Assembly: GCF_014640435.1 (NCBI RefSeq)
Contig: NZ_BMGY01000042.1
Span: 1 to 37,617, forward strand
Source: Hymenobacter frigidus
GTDB lineage: Bacteria; Bacteroidota; Bacteroidia; Cytophagales; Hymenobacteraceae
Reading direction: 5' to 3'
DNA: 37,617 nucleotides
The first letter of the stretch is position 1. The number at the start of each line of letters is the position of its first letter. Positions 30,789 to 37,617 of this stretch are shown one piece after another. The translations under genes and the position numbers were made by a program. A model generated the notes under the pieces. That model searched no databases. It was given only the letters and a program-made list of their open reading frames with translations, and was not told the origin of the DNA.

Positions 30789-30903
30789 AAAAGCCCGTCA
30801 TGCCGAGCGCAGCCGAGGCCTCTCGCGGGCAATAGTAAACCTGGCCAATTGGCATACTACTCCGAGCGAGATGCCTCGGCTGCGCTCGGCATGACAGGCT
30901 TTA
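30789..30903. repeat. Palindromic dispersed element, copy B
   Basis: The arms (about 30789-30826 and 30866-30903) pair with two mismatches over ~37 nt. The core reads GTCATGCCGAGCGCAGCCGA then GGC and a TCTCGC end, as in copies A and C. The centre (GGCAATAGTAAA ...) is related to that of copy C. It lies directly downstream of the sirtuin gene; with its A/T-rich flanks it may also stop transcription. Confidence 0.88.
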
Positions 30904-30921
30904 TTCTGATTACCAACCCAG

Positions 30922-31605
30922 TTACCCGGCTAGCTCCCGCAGCACCTTGACTACGCCGGTGCTGGCGGGCTCCACCACGTAGCGCACGCCACGCCGGCCG
31001 GCTTCGGGCTGGTGCGGGTCGATGACGAAGACGGGGCAGGTGGCGGGGGCGTAGTGCAGCAGGCCCGCGGCCGGGTAGACTTGCAGCGAAGTGCCCACGA
31101 TGAGCAGGGCATCGGCGGTGGCCACGGTTTCGGCGGCGTCTTCGATGGCGGGTACCATCTCGCCGAACCACACGATGTGGGGACGCAGCTGGGCGCCATC
31201 GGGGGCGAGGTCGCCGACGTTGATATCACCGGGGCAGTCGTAGGCGGTGGTTTCGTCGGCCACGGAGCGCATCTGGTTCAGCATGCCGTGCAGGTGCAGC
31301 ACGGTGGTGGAGCCTGCGCGCTCGTGCAGGTCGTCCACGTTCTGGGTGATGATGCTGACGCGCCAGCCGGGCTGCTCCTCGAAGCCGGCCAGGGCCAGGT
31401 GGGCGGCGTTGGGCTGCACGGTGCGGGCCTGGGCGCGGCGCTGGTTGTAGAAATCGAGCACCAGCGCGGGGTTGCGGGCAAAGCCTTTGGGCGAGGCCAC
31501 GTCTTCCACGCGGTGGTCTTCCCACAGGCCGTTGGTGTCACGGAAGGTGCGGATGCCGGACTCGGCCGAGACGCCGGCCCCGGTGAGGACAACGAGGTGT
31601 TTCAT
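30922..31605 (-). CDS. cobB: Sir2-family NAD-dependent protein deacylase
   Basis: A sirtuin that removes acyl groups from lysine side chains using NAD+, yielding nicotinamide and O-acyl-ADP-ribose. 227 residues; the ATG at 31605 (MKHLVVLTGAGVSAESG) places the Rossmann motif at the N-terminus. Seen: GAGVSAESGIRTFRD (9-23), QNVDDLHERAG (88-98), catalytic His106 in HLHG, WFGE (146-149), GTSLQVYPAAGLL. Tyr53 and Arg56 (DFYNQRR) are the pair that in CobB/SIRT5-type enzymes recognises succinyl/malonyl-lysine, so acidic acyl groups are likely substrates. The zinc-binding four-Cys module is missing: only one Cys (124) occurs in the region between HLHG and WFGE. It is bracketed by two copies of the palindromic element. 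Confidence 0.93.
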   Translation of the reverse strand: MKHLVVLTGAGVSAESGIRTFRDTNGLWEDHRVEDVASPKGFARNPALVLDFYNQRRAQARTVQPNAAHLALAGFEEQPGWRVSIITQNVDDLHERAGSTTVLHLHGMLNQMRSVADETTAYDCPGDINVGDLAPDGAQLRPHIVWFGEMVPAIEDAAETVATADALLIVGTSLQVYPAAGLLHYAPATCPVFVIDPHQPEAGRRGVRYVVEPASTGVVKVLRELAG

Positions 31606-31650
31606 GGGTGGGGAGAAGTGAGTAATAAGTAGTGGGTAGAAAGATAAGAA

Positions 31651-31751
31651 CGTCATGCCGAGCGCCGCCGAGGCATCTCGCAGGCAATAGTAAATCCGGT
31701 CGATTGGATTACTGCTGCCCGCGAGATGCCTCGGCGGCGCTCGGCATTACG
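31651..31751. repeat. Palindromic dispersed element, copy C
   Basis: The arms 31651-31681 and 31721-31751 pair with one mismatch (C/A) over 31 nt. The core is GTCATGCCGAGCGCCGCCGA plus GGCATCTCGC. The 39-nt centre itself is partly palindromic (GGCAATAGTAAATCC against GGATTACTGCTGCC). It lies between the sirtuin start and the pirin stop, opposite side of the sirtuin from copy B. Confidence 0.9.
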
Positions 31752-31776
31752 TTTTGAGAAAATCTCTTCAGCCCGA

Positions 31777-32487
31777 TTAGTGGTTAATCGGGCATTCAAT
31801 CAGCAGGAAGCGCGTGTCGGCGGCGGTTTCGATGCTCACATTATCCGTCTCCCAGATGCCGAGGCTGTCGCGGGGGCCTACCGCCTGGCCGGCCACTGCC
31901 ACGGAGCCGCTGATGACGAATAGAAACAGCAGCTTATTTAGCGGCTTGAAGGTGTAGTCCACTGTTTGGGCCTCGGTGTAGTAGCCGAGGGAGAGCTTGG
32001 CGTTCTGGTTAATCCAGCAGTGGGCCTGGCCTTCTTCGTTGCTCACGACGGTGGTCAGCTGGTTCGCTCGCTTGGCTTCCGGGAACTGGCGGCGCTGGTA
32101 GCGCGGGCCCACGTTCTGGAGCTTGGGTTCAATCCAGATTTGCAGAAAATTCACGTCGGTATCGCCCACGTTGTGCTCCTCGTGGCGCAGGCCCGTGCCG
32201 GCGCTCATGATTTGCACCCAGTCCTGGTGCACCACTTCGGTGTAGCCGAGGGTGTCCTTGTGGTTCATGCTGCCGGCCAGCATCACCGAAATGATTTCCA
32301 TGTTGGCGTGGCCGTGGATGCCGAAGCCGCCGCCCGGCTGCACCACGTCGTCGTTGAAGACGCGGAGCAGGCCGAAGCCGCTGCGCTCGGGGTCGGGGTA
32401 GGGGCCGAAGCTAAGCGAGAGGTAGCTTTTCAGCCAGCCGATGTCTTTGAGGCCGCGGTCGGCGGCGCGGGTGAGGCGGGTTTTCAT
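31777..32487 (-). CDS. Pirin family protein (first of a tandem pair)
   Basis: A 236-residue bicupin. The N-terminal cupin carries the four iron ligands of pirins: His58 and His60 (FGIHGHANME), His102 and Glu104 (GLRHEEHN), matching His56/His58/His101/Glu103 of human pirin. The C-terminal cupin (~125-236; SGSVAVAGQAVGPRDSLGIW) is the degenerate second barrel. Some bacterial pirins such as E. coli YhhW have quercetin 2,3-dioxygenase activity; others regulate enzymes by binding. No substrate can be assigned. It begins 11 nt after the upstream pirin's stop, clearly one operon. Relative to its neighbour it has shorter C-terminal loops and a divergent N-terminus (MKTRLTRAADRGLKDIGW), so the pair is an old duplication. 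Confidence 0.9.
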   Translation of the reverse strand: MKTRLTRAADRGLKDIGWLKSYLSLSFGPYPDPERSGFGLLRVFNDDVVQPGGGFGIHGHANMEIISVMLAGSMNHKDTLGYTEVVHQDWVQIMSAGTGLRHEEHNVGDTDVNFLQIWIEPKLQNVGPRYQRRQFPEAKRANQLTTVVSNEEGQAHCWINQNAKLSLGYYTEAQTVDYTFKPLNKLLFLFVISGSVAVAGQAVGPRDSLGIWETDNVSIETAADTRFLLIECPINH

Positions 32488-32498
32488 GCGTTCAAAAC

Positions 32499-33215
32499 TT
32501 AAAATTCCATGGGTACTTCCATCAGCAGCAGCTCGGCGTTGCTGTCGGCGCTGATGGCCAGCTTATCGGTTTCCCAGATGCCGAAGCCGTCGCGGCGGTG
32601 CAGGGCCTGGCCGTTGATGGTCACATCACCTTCCAGCACGAAAGCGTAGACGCCGTTGCCGGATTTTTTGATGGTGTAGTCGGTGGCGAAGCCCTGGTCT
32701 AGGTTGCCGATATGGAACCAGGCATCCTGCTGGATATGCGGGTTGGTACCGTCGCCGCCGGGCGATACTACTTGCAGCAGCTGGTTGTGGCGAGCCTCCG
32801 GGGCGAAGGTTTGCTGGCCGTAGTTGGGCTGGACGCCGCGCTTATTCGGGAACACCCAGATTTGCAGGAATTTCACTTCCTGCTGGTGGTTGTGGTTTTT
32901 CTCGGAGTGAGCCACGCCGGTACCGGCGCTCATCACTTGGACATCATTTTGGCGGATAACGGTTTTGTTGCCCATCGAGTCCTGGTGCTCCAGGTCGCCG
33001 GAGAGCGGGATGGAGATAATCTCCATGTTGTCGTGCGGGTGCTTGCTGAAGCCCATACCGCCGGATACGGAGTCGTCGTTCAACACGCGCAACGCGCCGA
33101 AATGCATGCGCTCGGCGTTATTGTACCCGGCGAAGCTGAACGTATGAAAAGAATTGAGCCAGCCATGATTGGCGTGGCCACGGGTATTGGCGAGGTGCAG
33201 AACGGTGTTGGCCAT
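32499..33215 (-). CDS. Pirin family protein (second of a tandem pair, promoter-proximal)
   Basis: A 238-residue bicupin beginning MANTVLHLANTRGHANHGWL. It carries the pirin iron site: His59 and His61 (FSKHPHDNMEI), His103 and Glu105 (GVAHSEKN). The classic pirin block RVLNDDSVSGGMGF precedes the site. The C-terminal cupin shows EGDVTINGQALHRRDGFGIW. Residue pattern and start are closer to YhhW-type pirins than its downstream neighbour. It is the first gene of the pair; the promoter upstream has a -7 box TACATTTG overlapped by two copies of a 14-bp near-palindrome, so expression is probably repressor-controlled. No regulator gene is adjacent. Confidence 0.92.
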   Translation of the reverse strand: MANTVLHLANTRGHANHGWLNSFHTFSFAGYNNAERMHFGALRVLNDDSVSGGMGFSKHPHDNMEIISIPLSGDLEHQDSMGNKTVIRQNDVQVMSAGTGVAHSEKNHNHQQEVKFLQIWVFPNKRGVQPNYGQQTFAPEARHNQLLQVVSPGGDGTNPHIQQDAWFHIGNLDQGFATDYTIKKSGNGVYAFVLEGDVTINGQALHRRDGFGIWETDKLAISADSNAELLLMEVPMEF

Positions 33216-33248
33216 AATGAAAGCAGCGACGGAGGTGAATGACTAATA

Positions 33249-33279
33249 CAAATGTATGTACATTTAATGTCTATACATT
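33249..33279 (-). promoter_or_regulatory. Pirin operon promoter with a double operator
   Basis: The -7 box TACATTTG (minus strand, 33256-33249) is an exact consensus match, 33 nt before the pirin ATG. Two copies of AATGT-N4-ACATT follow each other: AATGTATGTACATT (33251-33264) and AATGTCTATACATT (33266-33279), start-to-start 15 bp. The first covers most of the -7 box and the second fills the -7/-33 interval. A binding repressor would block the polymerase. Confidence 0.65.
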
Positions 33280-33329
33280 GCTTAGGCCAAAATTGTTTCG
33301 CCGTCGTTGTTCCCAACTGACTGCCGCAC

Positions 33330-34217
33330 TCAAAACTGCGCCAGCTCATCCGGGGCAAAGGACCACTCCGGGGTACCCACAATACTGGCCTCCGCATCGA
33401 CCCGAAACCACGGGCTGGCATTCCAGTCGGGGCGCAAAACGTGAATATCCTGGGCTGGCATATAGCTCTGAGCCAGCAGCATAAATTTTTCGTGCGTTGC
33501 GGGGTTCTCCACCACATCCACCACCAACACGGCGTGGCCGGGCGCGCCGCCGTGGATGAGGACCTGCCCGGGCTGCACTGCCGCCAGCGGCACGGGCCGC
33601 AGTTCCCGGCTCAGCGACAACGTGCCCGCGTAGCCGAACGTGGGAACGAGGTAGCGGGCCAGGGCCGCATGAGTGGGGGCTTCGGCCGGCCGGCTGGCGG
33701 GTGTTACGTCCTCGCCGCGCACCTTGAAAGTTTTGCCGGCCACGTAGTCGGAAAACCAGAAGTCGTAGCCCGTGGTGAGATGAAAATGCACCTTATTGGG
33801 GTCGTGGCTGAACAGGTACTCGGCCCGCAGCCGAATAATGGCATCAGCGCACTGCTGCAAATCCTGGGTGCCCGCGTCGATGTCGACCACGGCGGCCACC
33901 ACCTCGGCCCGGGCTTTGGGCGTGCCGTTGTAGAGGCGGGCTTTGCTGCCGGCGGGCCGCAGCGGGAGGTAGCGCAGCCACTCGCCCCAGGAGCCCGCCG
34001 CCACCGCCACGCGCCGGCAGCCGGCCGGTGCCGGAAAGCGGGCCGCTAACGACTGCCCAACCGGCCCCGGCTGCGTCAGCCAAGGGTAGGAGAGGCCACC
34101 GGGCTGCACCACCGCCCGCCGTGGTTGGGCCTGGACTTGAGCTGCCGGTGTGCCAGCCGGGCAACCCATCAGCAGGCTCAGTGCCGCCAGCGGTAGAAGT
34201 AATCGAACGTTATTCAT
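33330..34217 (-). CDS. DUF4846-family lipoprotein
   Basis: A 295-residue predicted lipoprotein. The ATG at 34217 gives MNNVRLLLPLAALSLLMGC with a lipobox LLMG-Cys19; an in-frame ATG five codons earlier is less suitable. The body matches the DUF4846 family pattern: FPAPAGCRRVAVAAGSWGEWLRYLPL, VDIDAGTQDLQQCADAIIRLRAEYL, then HFHLTTGYDFWFSDYV, FGYAGTLSLSREL, QVLIHGGAPGHAVLVVDV, LLAQSYMPAQDIHVL and TPEWSF near the end. The conserved Cys, His and Asp (QQCADA, PGHAVLVVD) look like a papain/NlpC-like arrangement, which is my inference. Function unknown. The topA terminator hairpin ends 17 nt before the start codon, so transcription must come through or start after it. Confidence 0.87.
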   Translation of the reverse strand: MNNVRLLLPLAALSLLMGCPAGTPAAQVQAQPRRAVVQPGGLSYPWLTQPGPVGQSLAARFPAPAGCRRVAVAAGSWGEWLRYLPLRPAGSKARLYNGTPKARAEVVAAVVDIDAGTQDLQQCADAIIRLRAEYLFSHDPNKVHFHLTTGYDFWFSDYVAGKTFKVRGEDVTPASRPAEAPTHAALARYLVPTFGYAGTLSLSRELRPVPLAAVQPGQVLIHGGAPGHAVLVVDVVENPATHEKFMLLAQSYMPAQDIHVLRPDWNASPWFRVDAEASIVGTPEWSFAPDELAQF

Positions 34218-34230
34218 AGAACCCGGGCGC

Positions 34231-34260
34231 AAAAAAGAGCCCGCGGGGCGCGGGCTCTTT
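34231..34260 (-). terminator. Terminator of topA
   Basis: The minus strand forms a 12-bp perfect stem AAAGAGCCCGCG / CGCGGGCTCTTT with a CCC loop, followed by TTT, 29 nt after the topA stop codon. It lies in the leader of the DUF4846 gene, whose ATG is 14 nt further on. Confidence 0.85.
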
Positions 34261-34288
34261 CGGTGGTTCTAACGCGGGTAACGGCTGC

Positions 34289-36778
34289 TTATTTTACCTT
34301 GGCAGTCGGCTTCTTGGCCGCAGCCTTCTTGGTAACGGGCTTCTTGGCGGCCGTGGCTTTTTTGGCGGCTGGTTTTTTGGCCGCAGGAGCTTTCTTGGCG
34401 GGCTTGTCCGTGTCTTTTTCCTCTTTGGCAGGGGCGGCTTTTTTACCGAAGCGGCCGCCTTTGGCGGGCTTATCGGGCGTGGCATCGGCCAGCTCCTGGC
34501 AGCGCTCCAGCGTTAGCTCGGTGGGCTCCTCGCCCTTGGGAATCTTCACGTTCTTCTTGCCCGCCACGATGTACGGGCCGAAGCGGCCGTTCAGCACCTG
34601 AATATCGGGGTTCTCGGGGAAGGCCTTGATGAGGCGCTCCGCGTCGGTTTTGCGCTTCAACTCAATGAGCGTCACGCCTTCTTCGGCAGTGATGGTGTGC
34701 GGGTCCTGCTCCTTGGTGAGGGAGAAAAACTTGCTGTCGTGGCGGATGTACGGACCGAAACGACCCAGCGCCGCCGTCATGTCCTTCTCCTCAAACTGGC
34801 CCACGATGCGCGGTAGCTTGAATAGCTCCAGCGCATCCTCCAGCGTAATGCTCTCGATGAACTGGCCCTTGCGCAGGTTGGCGTAGGCGGGCTTGGTTTC
34901 GCCATCGGTGTCGCCCAGTGCCACGTAGGGGCCGTATTTGCCCAGGCGGGCCGAAATGCGCTCGCCCGTTTCGGGGTGCACGCCCAGCTCACGGGTGCCG
35001 CCCAAGGTGTTGCGGTCAATGTCCTGGCCGGCCTCAATGGTCGCGTGGAACTTGCCGTAGAAGCCGGTCAGCATCTTCGTCCAGTCCTCGTGGCCGTTGG
35101 CAATCTGGTCAAACTCGTCCTCCACCCTGGCCGTGAACTGGTAGTCCACAATCACGGGGAAGTGGGCCACCAAAAAGTCGTTCACCACCATGGCCGTATC
35201 GGTCGGGAACAGCTTGGCTTTTTCGGCCCCGTAGTTCTCCGTCTTGACTTCGGTTTGCACGGTACGGTCATCCAGCGTCAGCACGTGAAACTTGCGCTCC
35301 TTGCCTTCGCGGGTATCTTTTTCCACGTAGCCGCGTTTCTGCACCGTGCTGATGGTGGGGGCGTAAGTCGAAGGGCGGCCGATGCCCATTTCCTCCAGCT
35401 TTTTCACCAGCGAAGCCTCGGTGTAGCGGGCCGGGGGCGACGAAAACCGCTCCGTGGCGCTCAGGCGCTGCAAGGGCAGGTTCTGGCTCACGGTGAGCGG
35501 CGGCAGGCCGCGCGAAAAGCTCGATTCGGTGTCTTTGGCGTCGTCCTCATCCTCGTCGTCCTTGCTCTCGGCATACACTTTCAGGAAGCCTTCGAAGGTG
35601 ATAACCTCACCAGTCGCCGTGAGCGTGGTGCCCGGCTGCGTGCTGATGCCGATTACGGCCGTGGTGCGCTCAATAACGGCCTCGGACATCTGCGAAGCCA
35701 TGGCCCGCTTCCGGATAAGGTCGTACAGCCGCTGCTCCGACGCATCGGAGCCCGCCTTCATGGTGCTGAAATCGGTGGGGCGAATGGCTTCGTGCGCCTC
35801 CTGTGCCGAAGCCGACTTGGTTTTGAACGTGCGGGTGTGGTGGTATTCAGCACCATAAGCGGCCGTGATGGTCGCCTGCGCCCCCGCCAGGGCCTCGCCC
35901 GACAGGTTCACCGAGTCCGTCCGCATGTAGCTGATTTTACCCGCTTCGTACAGCTTCTGGGCCACGCTCATGGTTTGGGCCACCGAGAAGCCCAGCTTGC
36001 GCGAAGCCTCCTGCTGCAGCGTAGACGTCGTGAACGGCGCGGCCGGGCTGCGCTTGCCGGGCTTTTTATCGAGGCTCTCAATCTGATAAGTTGCGCCTAC
36101 GCAACGCTCCAGAAAAGCCTCGGCTTCGGCCCGTACCTTATACCGAGTGGGCAGCTCCGCTTCCAGCACCGCGCCACGGCCGGCATCGAAGCGGGCCACG
36201 ATGCGGTAGGCGCTGGCCGAGAGGTGGTGGGCCACTTCGCGCTCCCGCTCCACCACCAGGCGCACGGCCACGCTCTGCACGCGGCCGGCCGACAGGCCCG
36301 GCTTCACTTTTTTCCAGAGTATCGGGCTGAGCTCGAAGCCCACGAGGCGGTCGAGCACGCGGCGGGCCTGTTGGGCATTCACCAGGTCCTGGTTCACCGT
36401 ACGCGGCGCGGCGATGGCGGCCAGGATGGCGTTTTTGGTGATTTCGCGGAAAACGATGCGGCGCGTCTTGGCTGCGGGCAGGTTCAGGGTTTCGGCCAGG
36501 TGCCACGAAATAGCTTCCCCTTCGCGGTCATCGTCACTCGCTAGCCAGACGGTTTCGGCTTCCTTCGAAAGTTTTTTCAGCTGCGCAATCAGCTCGCGCT
36601 TATCGGCCGAAACCACGTAGGTGGGCTTGAAACCGTTGGCAATATCAATGGCGTTGTTGTCTTTCGGCAAGTCGCGTACGTGGCCGTAGCTGGAGCGCAC
36701 CACGAAATCCTGGCCGAGGTAGCCTTCAATAGTTTTGGCCTTGGCCGGCGATTCGACGATAACTAAATTCTTGACCAT
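34289..36778 (-). CDS. topA: DNA topoisomerase I (type IA)
   Basis: It relaxes negative supercoils by cutting one strand through a 5'-phosphotyrosine. 829 residues from the ATG at 36778 (MVKNLVIVESPAKAKTIEGYL), which starts right at the TOPRIM domain; the open frame upstream is not coding-like. Seen: VWLASDDDREGEAISWHL (TOPRIM acidic triad), TFTTSTLQQEA-like block with PFTTSTLQQEASRKL, catalytic Tyr284 in KISYMRTDSVNLS, and GIGRPSTYAPTISTVQKRGYV. The C-terminus lacks zinc-finger Cys; instead there are topoisomerase C-terminal repeats (LGKYGPYVALGD, LGRFGPYIRHDSKFFSL, NGRFGPYIVAGKKNVKIPKG). The last ~65 residues are Lys/Ala/Pro-rich, like histone H1 tails, and may bind DNA non-specifically. 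A weak -7 box (CATCTTTG) is seen upstream. Confidence 0.95.
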   Translation of the reverse strand: MVKNLVIVESPAKAKTIEGYLGQDFVVRSSYGHVRDLPKDNNAIDIANGFKPTYVVSADKRELIAQLKKLSKEAETVWLASDDDREGEAISWHLAETLNLPAAKTRRIVFREITKNAILAAIAAPRTVNQDLVNAQQARRVLDRLVGFELSPILWKKVKPGLSAGRVQSVAVRLVVEREREVAHHLSASAYRIVARFDAGRGAVLEAELPTRYKVRAEAEAFLERCVGATYQIESLDKKPGKRSPAAPFTTSTLQQEASRKLGFSVAQTMSVAQKLYEAGKISYMRTDSVNLSGEALAGAQATITAAYGAEYHHTRTFKTKSASAQEAHEAIRPTDFSTMKAGSDASEQRLYDLIRKRAMASQMSEAVIERTTAVIGISTQPGTTLTATGEVITFEGFLKVYAESKDDEDEDDAKDTESSFSRGLPPLTVSQNLPLQRLSATERFSSPPARYTEASLVKKLEEMGIGRPSTYAPTISTVQKRGYVEKDTREGKERKFHVLTLDDRTVQTEVKTENYGAEKAKLFPTDTAMVVNDFLVAHFPVIVDYQFTARVEDEFDQIANGHEDWTKMLTGFYGKFHATIEAGQDIDRNTLGGTRELGVHPETGERISARLGKYGPYVALGDTDGETKPAYANLRKGQFIESITLEDALELFKLPRIVGQFEEKDMTAALGRFGPYIRHDSKFFSLTKEQDPHTITAEEGVTLIELKRKTDAERLIKAFPENPDIQVLNGRFGPYIVAGKKNVKIPKGEEPTELTLERCQELADATPDKPAKGGRFGKKAAPAKEEKDTDKPAKKAPAAKKPAAKKATAAKKPVTKKAAAKKPTAKVK

Positions 36779-36975
36779 GTGGGCGGGTAAGGGATGACAG
36801 CAGGCAGGAAGAGCTCGGGGTGAATGAAACGGCCAGCTGTCGCGAAATGTTAAAATTGGCCGCAAAGATGCCGGATTATTCCCAGCGGGCGCGCATCGAG
36901 CCAGAATTTCAGCCGCCGGGTGCCCTCCCAATACGGCTGGGGCCTGGCGTAGTTCATTGGCTTGACTTGGGCAGA

Positions 36976-36983
36976 TACCTTTG
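36976..36983 (+). promoter_or_regulatory. -7 promoter box of the HAMP-domain gene
   Basis: TACCTTTG matches TAnnTTTG exactly, 73 nt before the ATG. A TTG lies 16 nt upstream, a little closer than usual. The rest of the topA/HAMP divergent gap (36779-37056) shows no gene. Confidence 0.5.
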
Positions 36984-37056
36984 CTTATTCCCGCCCAACC
37001 TCCGTACTTCGCCTTTCGTTTGATTGCTTCTTCTCCGTTTGAATTCTATATCTATT

Positions 37057-37563
37057 ATGGCTTCCCCCAAGACTCCGCAAACCAAGACAGGTAAGGTCCT
37101 CGCGGTGGATAATGTGGACGATTCGACCACTGGTTCGAGCGACTTCGGGGCCATTTCGACCCTTGACGTTGTCCGGACCAACAACGACCTGACCCGTAAA
37201 AAAGGCGGTTCGCGTGGTTCCGTCGACACCCAGGACCCCGGCTACGTCAACGACCAGCTCAACCGGGTGCTCTTCGCGCTCGACGCCTTTAAAAAAGGTG
37301 ACGTGTCGGTGCGCCTCACTAAGCAGAACGACGACATTTTTGCCGAAATCGCCGAAGCCTACAATTCCATGGTGGAAATGATTGGCGGGGTAGGAGGCGA
37401 AGTATCGCGCATTTCGAAAGTGGCGGGGGTGGAGGGTAACCTCAAGGCTCGGGCCTCGGCCGAAGGAGCCGCCGGCTTCTGGCGCGACATGGTTAATAAT
37501 ATCAACGGTTTGGTGGACTCCATCGCCGTGCCGGTATTGGAAGTAGGCAAAGAGCCTGTTTAG
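37057..37563 (+). CDS. N-terminal fragment of a HAMP-domain signalling protein (probably interrupted)
   Basis: The ATG at 37057 opens a 168-residue frame. After a polar linker (~1-65) comes a HAMP-type coiled coil: NDQLNRVLFALDAFKKGDVSVRL, then DDIFAEIAEAYNSMVEMIGG. A second unit follows with GNLKARASAEGAAGFWRDMVNNINGLVDSIA. Poly-HAMP hybrid sensor kinases (Nik1/Bos1 type, cytosolic, no membrane segments) begin in just this way and run for well over 1000 residues. Here the frame reads PVLEVGK and then stops after EPV. From 37552 the DNA changes character (GAGCCTGTTTAGGGTTTCTC), resembling the end of an insertion sequence. The likeliest reading is a large HAMP kinase disrupted by an IS; a genuinely short protein is possible. 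Confidence 0.72.
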   Translation: MASPKTPQTKTGKVLAVDNVDDSTTGSSDFGAISTLDVVRTNNDLTRKKGGSRGSVDTQDPGYVNDQLNRVLFALDAFKKGDVSVRLTKQNDDIFAEIAEAYNSMVEMIGGVGGEVSRISKVAGVEGNLKARASAEGAAGFWRDMVNNINGLVDSIAVPVLEVGKEPV

Positions 37564-37617
37564 GGTTTCTCATCAGGGGGTATTTTACGCAGCAAAAGGA
37601 CCGCAAAAGCCAGAAAA
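37552..37617. mobile_element. Possible left end of an insertion sequence (cut by the window edge)
   Basis: GAGCCTGTTTAGGGTTTCTC begins exactly where the HAMP reading frame is lost, and is of the kind found at IS5-like ends. Only 66 nt are present, no transposase and no second inverted repeat are visible, so this is inference from the broken neighbour and the terminal sequence. Confidence 0.4.

Noticed and set aside
30490..30855. 161-residue frame covering the small-ORF region and reaching into palindromic copy B
   Set aside because: Most of it is an out-of-frame Thr/Pro/Arg-rich shadow of the 74-residue ORF; only its last 39 codons look like real protein.
34976..36544. 522-residue open frame on the plus strand opposite topA
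   Set aside because: Antisense artefact of high third-position GC; no domain signs, and topA motifs are intact on the other strand.

Overview
The window looks like a chromosomal segment of a high-GC member of the Bacteroidota, most probably a Hymenobacter or close relative (Cytophagales). The evidence is: two secreted proteins carrying type IX secretion (T9SS) C-terminal signals of the two different classes; an outer-membrane TonB-dependent receptor with a carboxypeptidase-regulatory N-terminal domain; Bacteroidota-style promoters with -7 box TAnnTTTG; almost no Shine-Dalgarno sequences; and a zinc-cysteine-free sirtuin, a DUF4846 lipoprotein and a Lys/Ala-tailed topoisomerase I typical of that phylum. 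This is judged from protein character and not from any database search.

Layout. 1-17.3 kb is almost entirely minus strand: a family-2 glycosyltransferase with ebfC/ybaB; a large T9SS type-B adhesin-like protein; an isolated histidine ammonia-lyase (hutH); hisS; an M28 metallopeptidase preceded by a TonB-dependent receptor; a 16-repeat MORN-variant protein; acetyl-CoA acetyltransferase; and a two-gene batB-batC remnant of the aerotolerance operon. 17.4-17.8 kb holds a plus-strand tRNA cluster Ser(GCT)-Pro(TGG)-Arg(TCT). 18-24.6 kb is plus strand: a secreted Asp-box (BNR) protein with a type-A T9SS tail, gyrB, a decayed RidA-family pseudogene and ppk1. 24.7-36.8 kb returns to the minus strand: an exopolyphosphatase convergent with ppk1; a 1246-residue protein joining a metallophosphoesterase-like domain, a possible atypical kinase-like domain and an outer-membrane barrel; a YdjM-like membrane hydrolase; small ORFs; a sirtuin; two tandem pirins; a DUF4846 lipoprotein; and topA. 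The last 0.6 kb starts a plus-strand HAMP-domain signalling protein that ends abruptly at what looks like the edge of an insertion sequence.

Functional links. ppk1 and ppx face each other across a shared bidirectional terminator and would make and degrade polyphosphate. The TonB receptor and M28 peptidase may be one transcript (import plus peptide cleavage, inference). The two pirins form an operon whose promoter is overlaid by two copies of a near-palindromic 14-bp operator. gyrB and topA, which set opposing supercoiling, are both present but not linked.

Non-coding structure is unusually rich: a family of three roughly 90-115 bp palindromic elements in same-strand gaps, two of them bracketing the sirtuin gene; a separate 37-bp inverted repeat with 10-bp periodicity that fills the gap between the MORN gene and the thiolase gene; and many well-formed intrinsic terminators. 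No single new defence or biosynthetic system is evident. The best candidates for something undescribed are the phosphoesterase/kinase-like/barrel fusion, the pirin operator, and the two dispersed repeat families.
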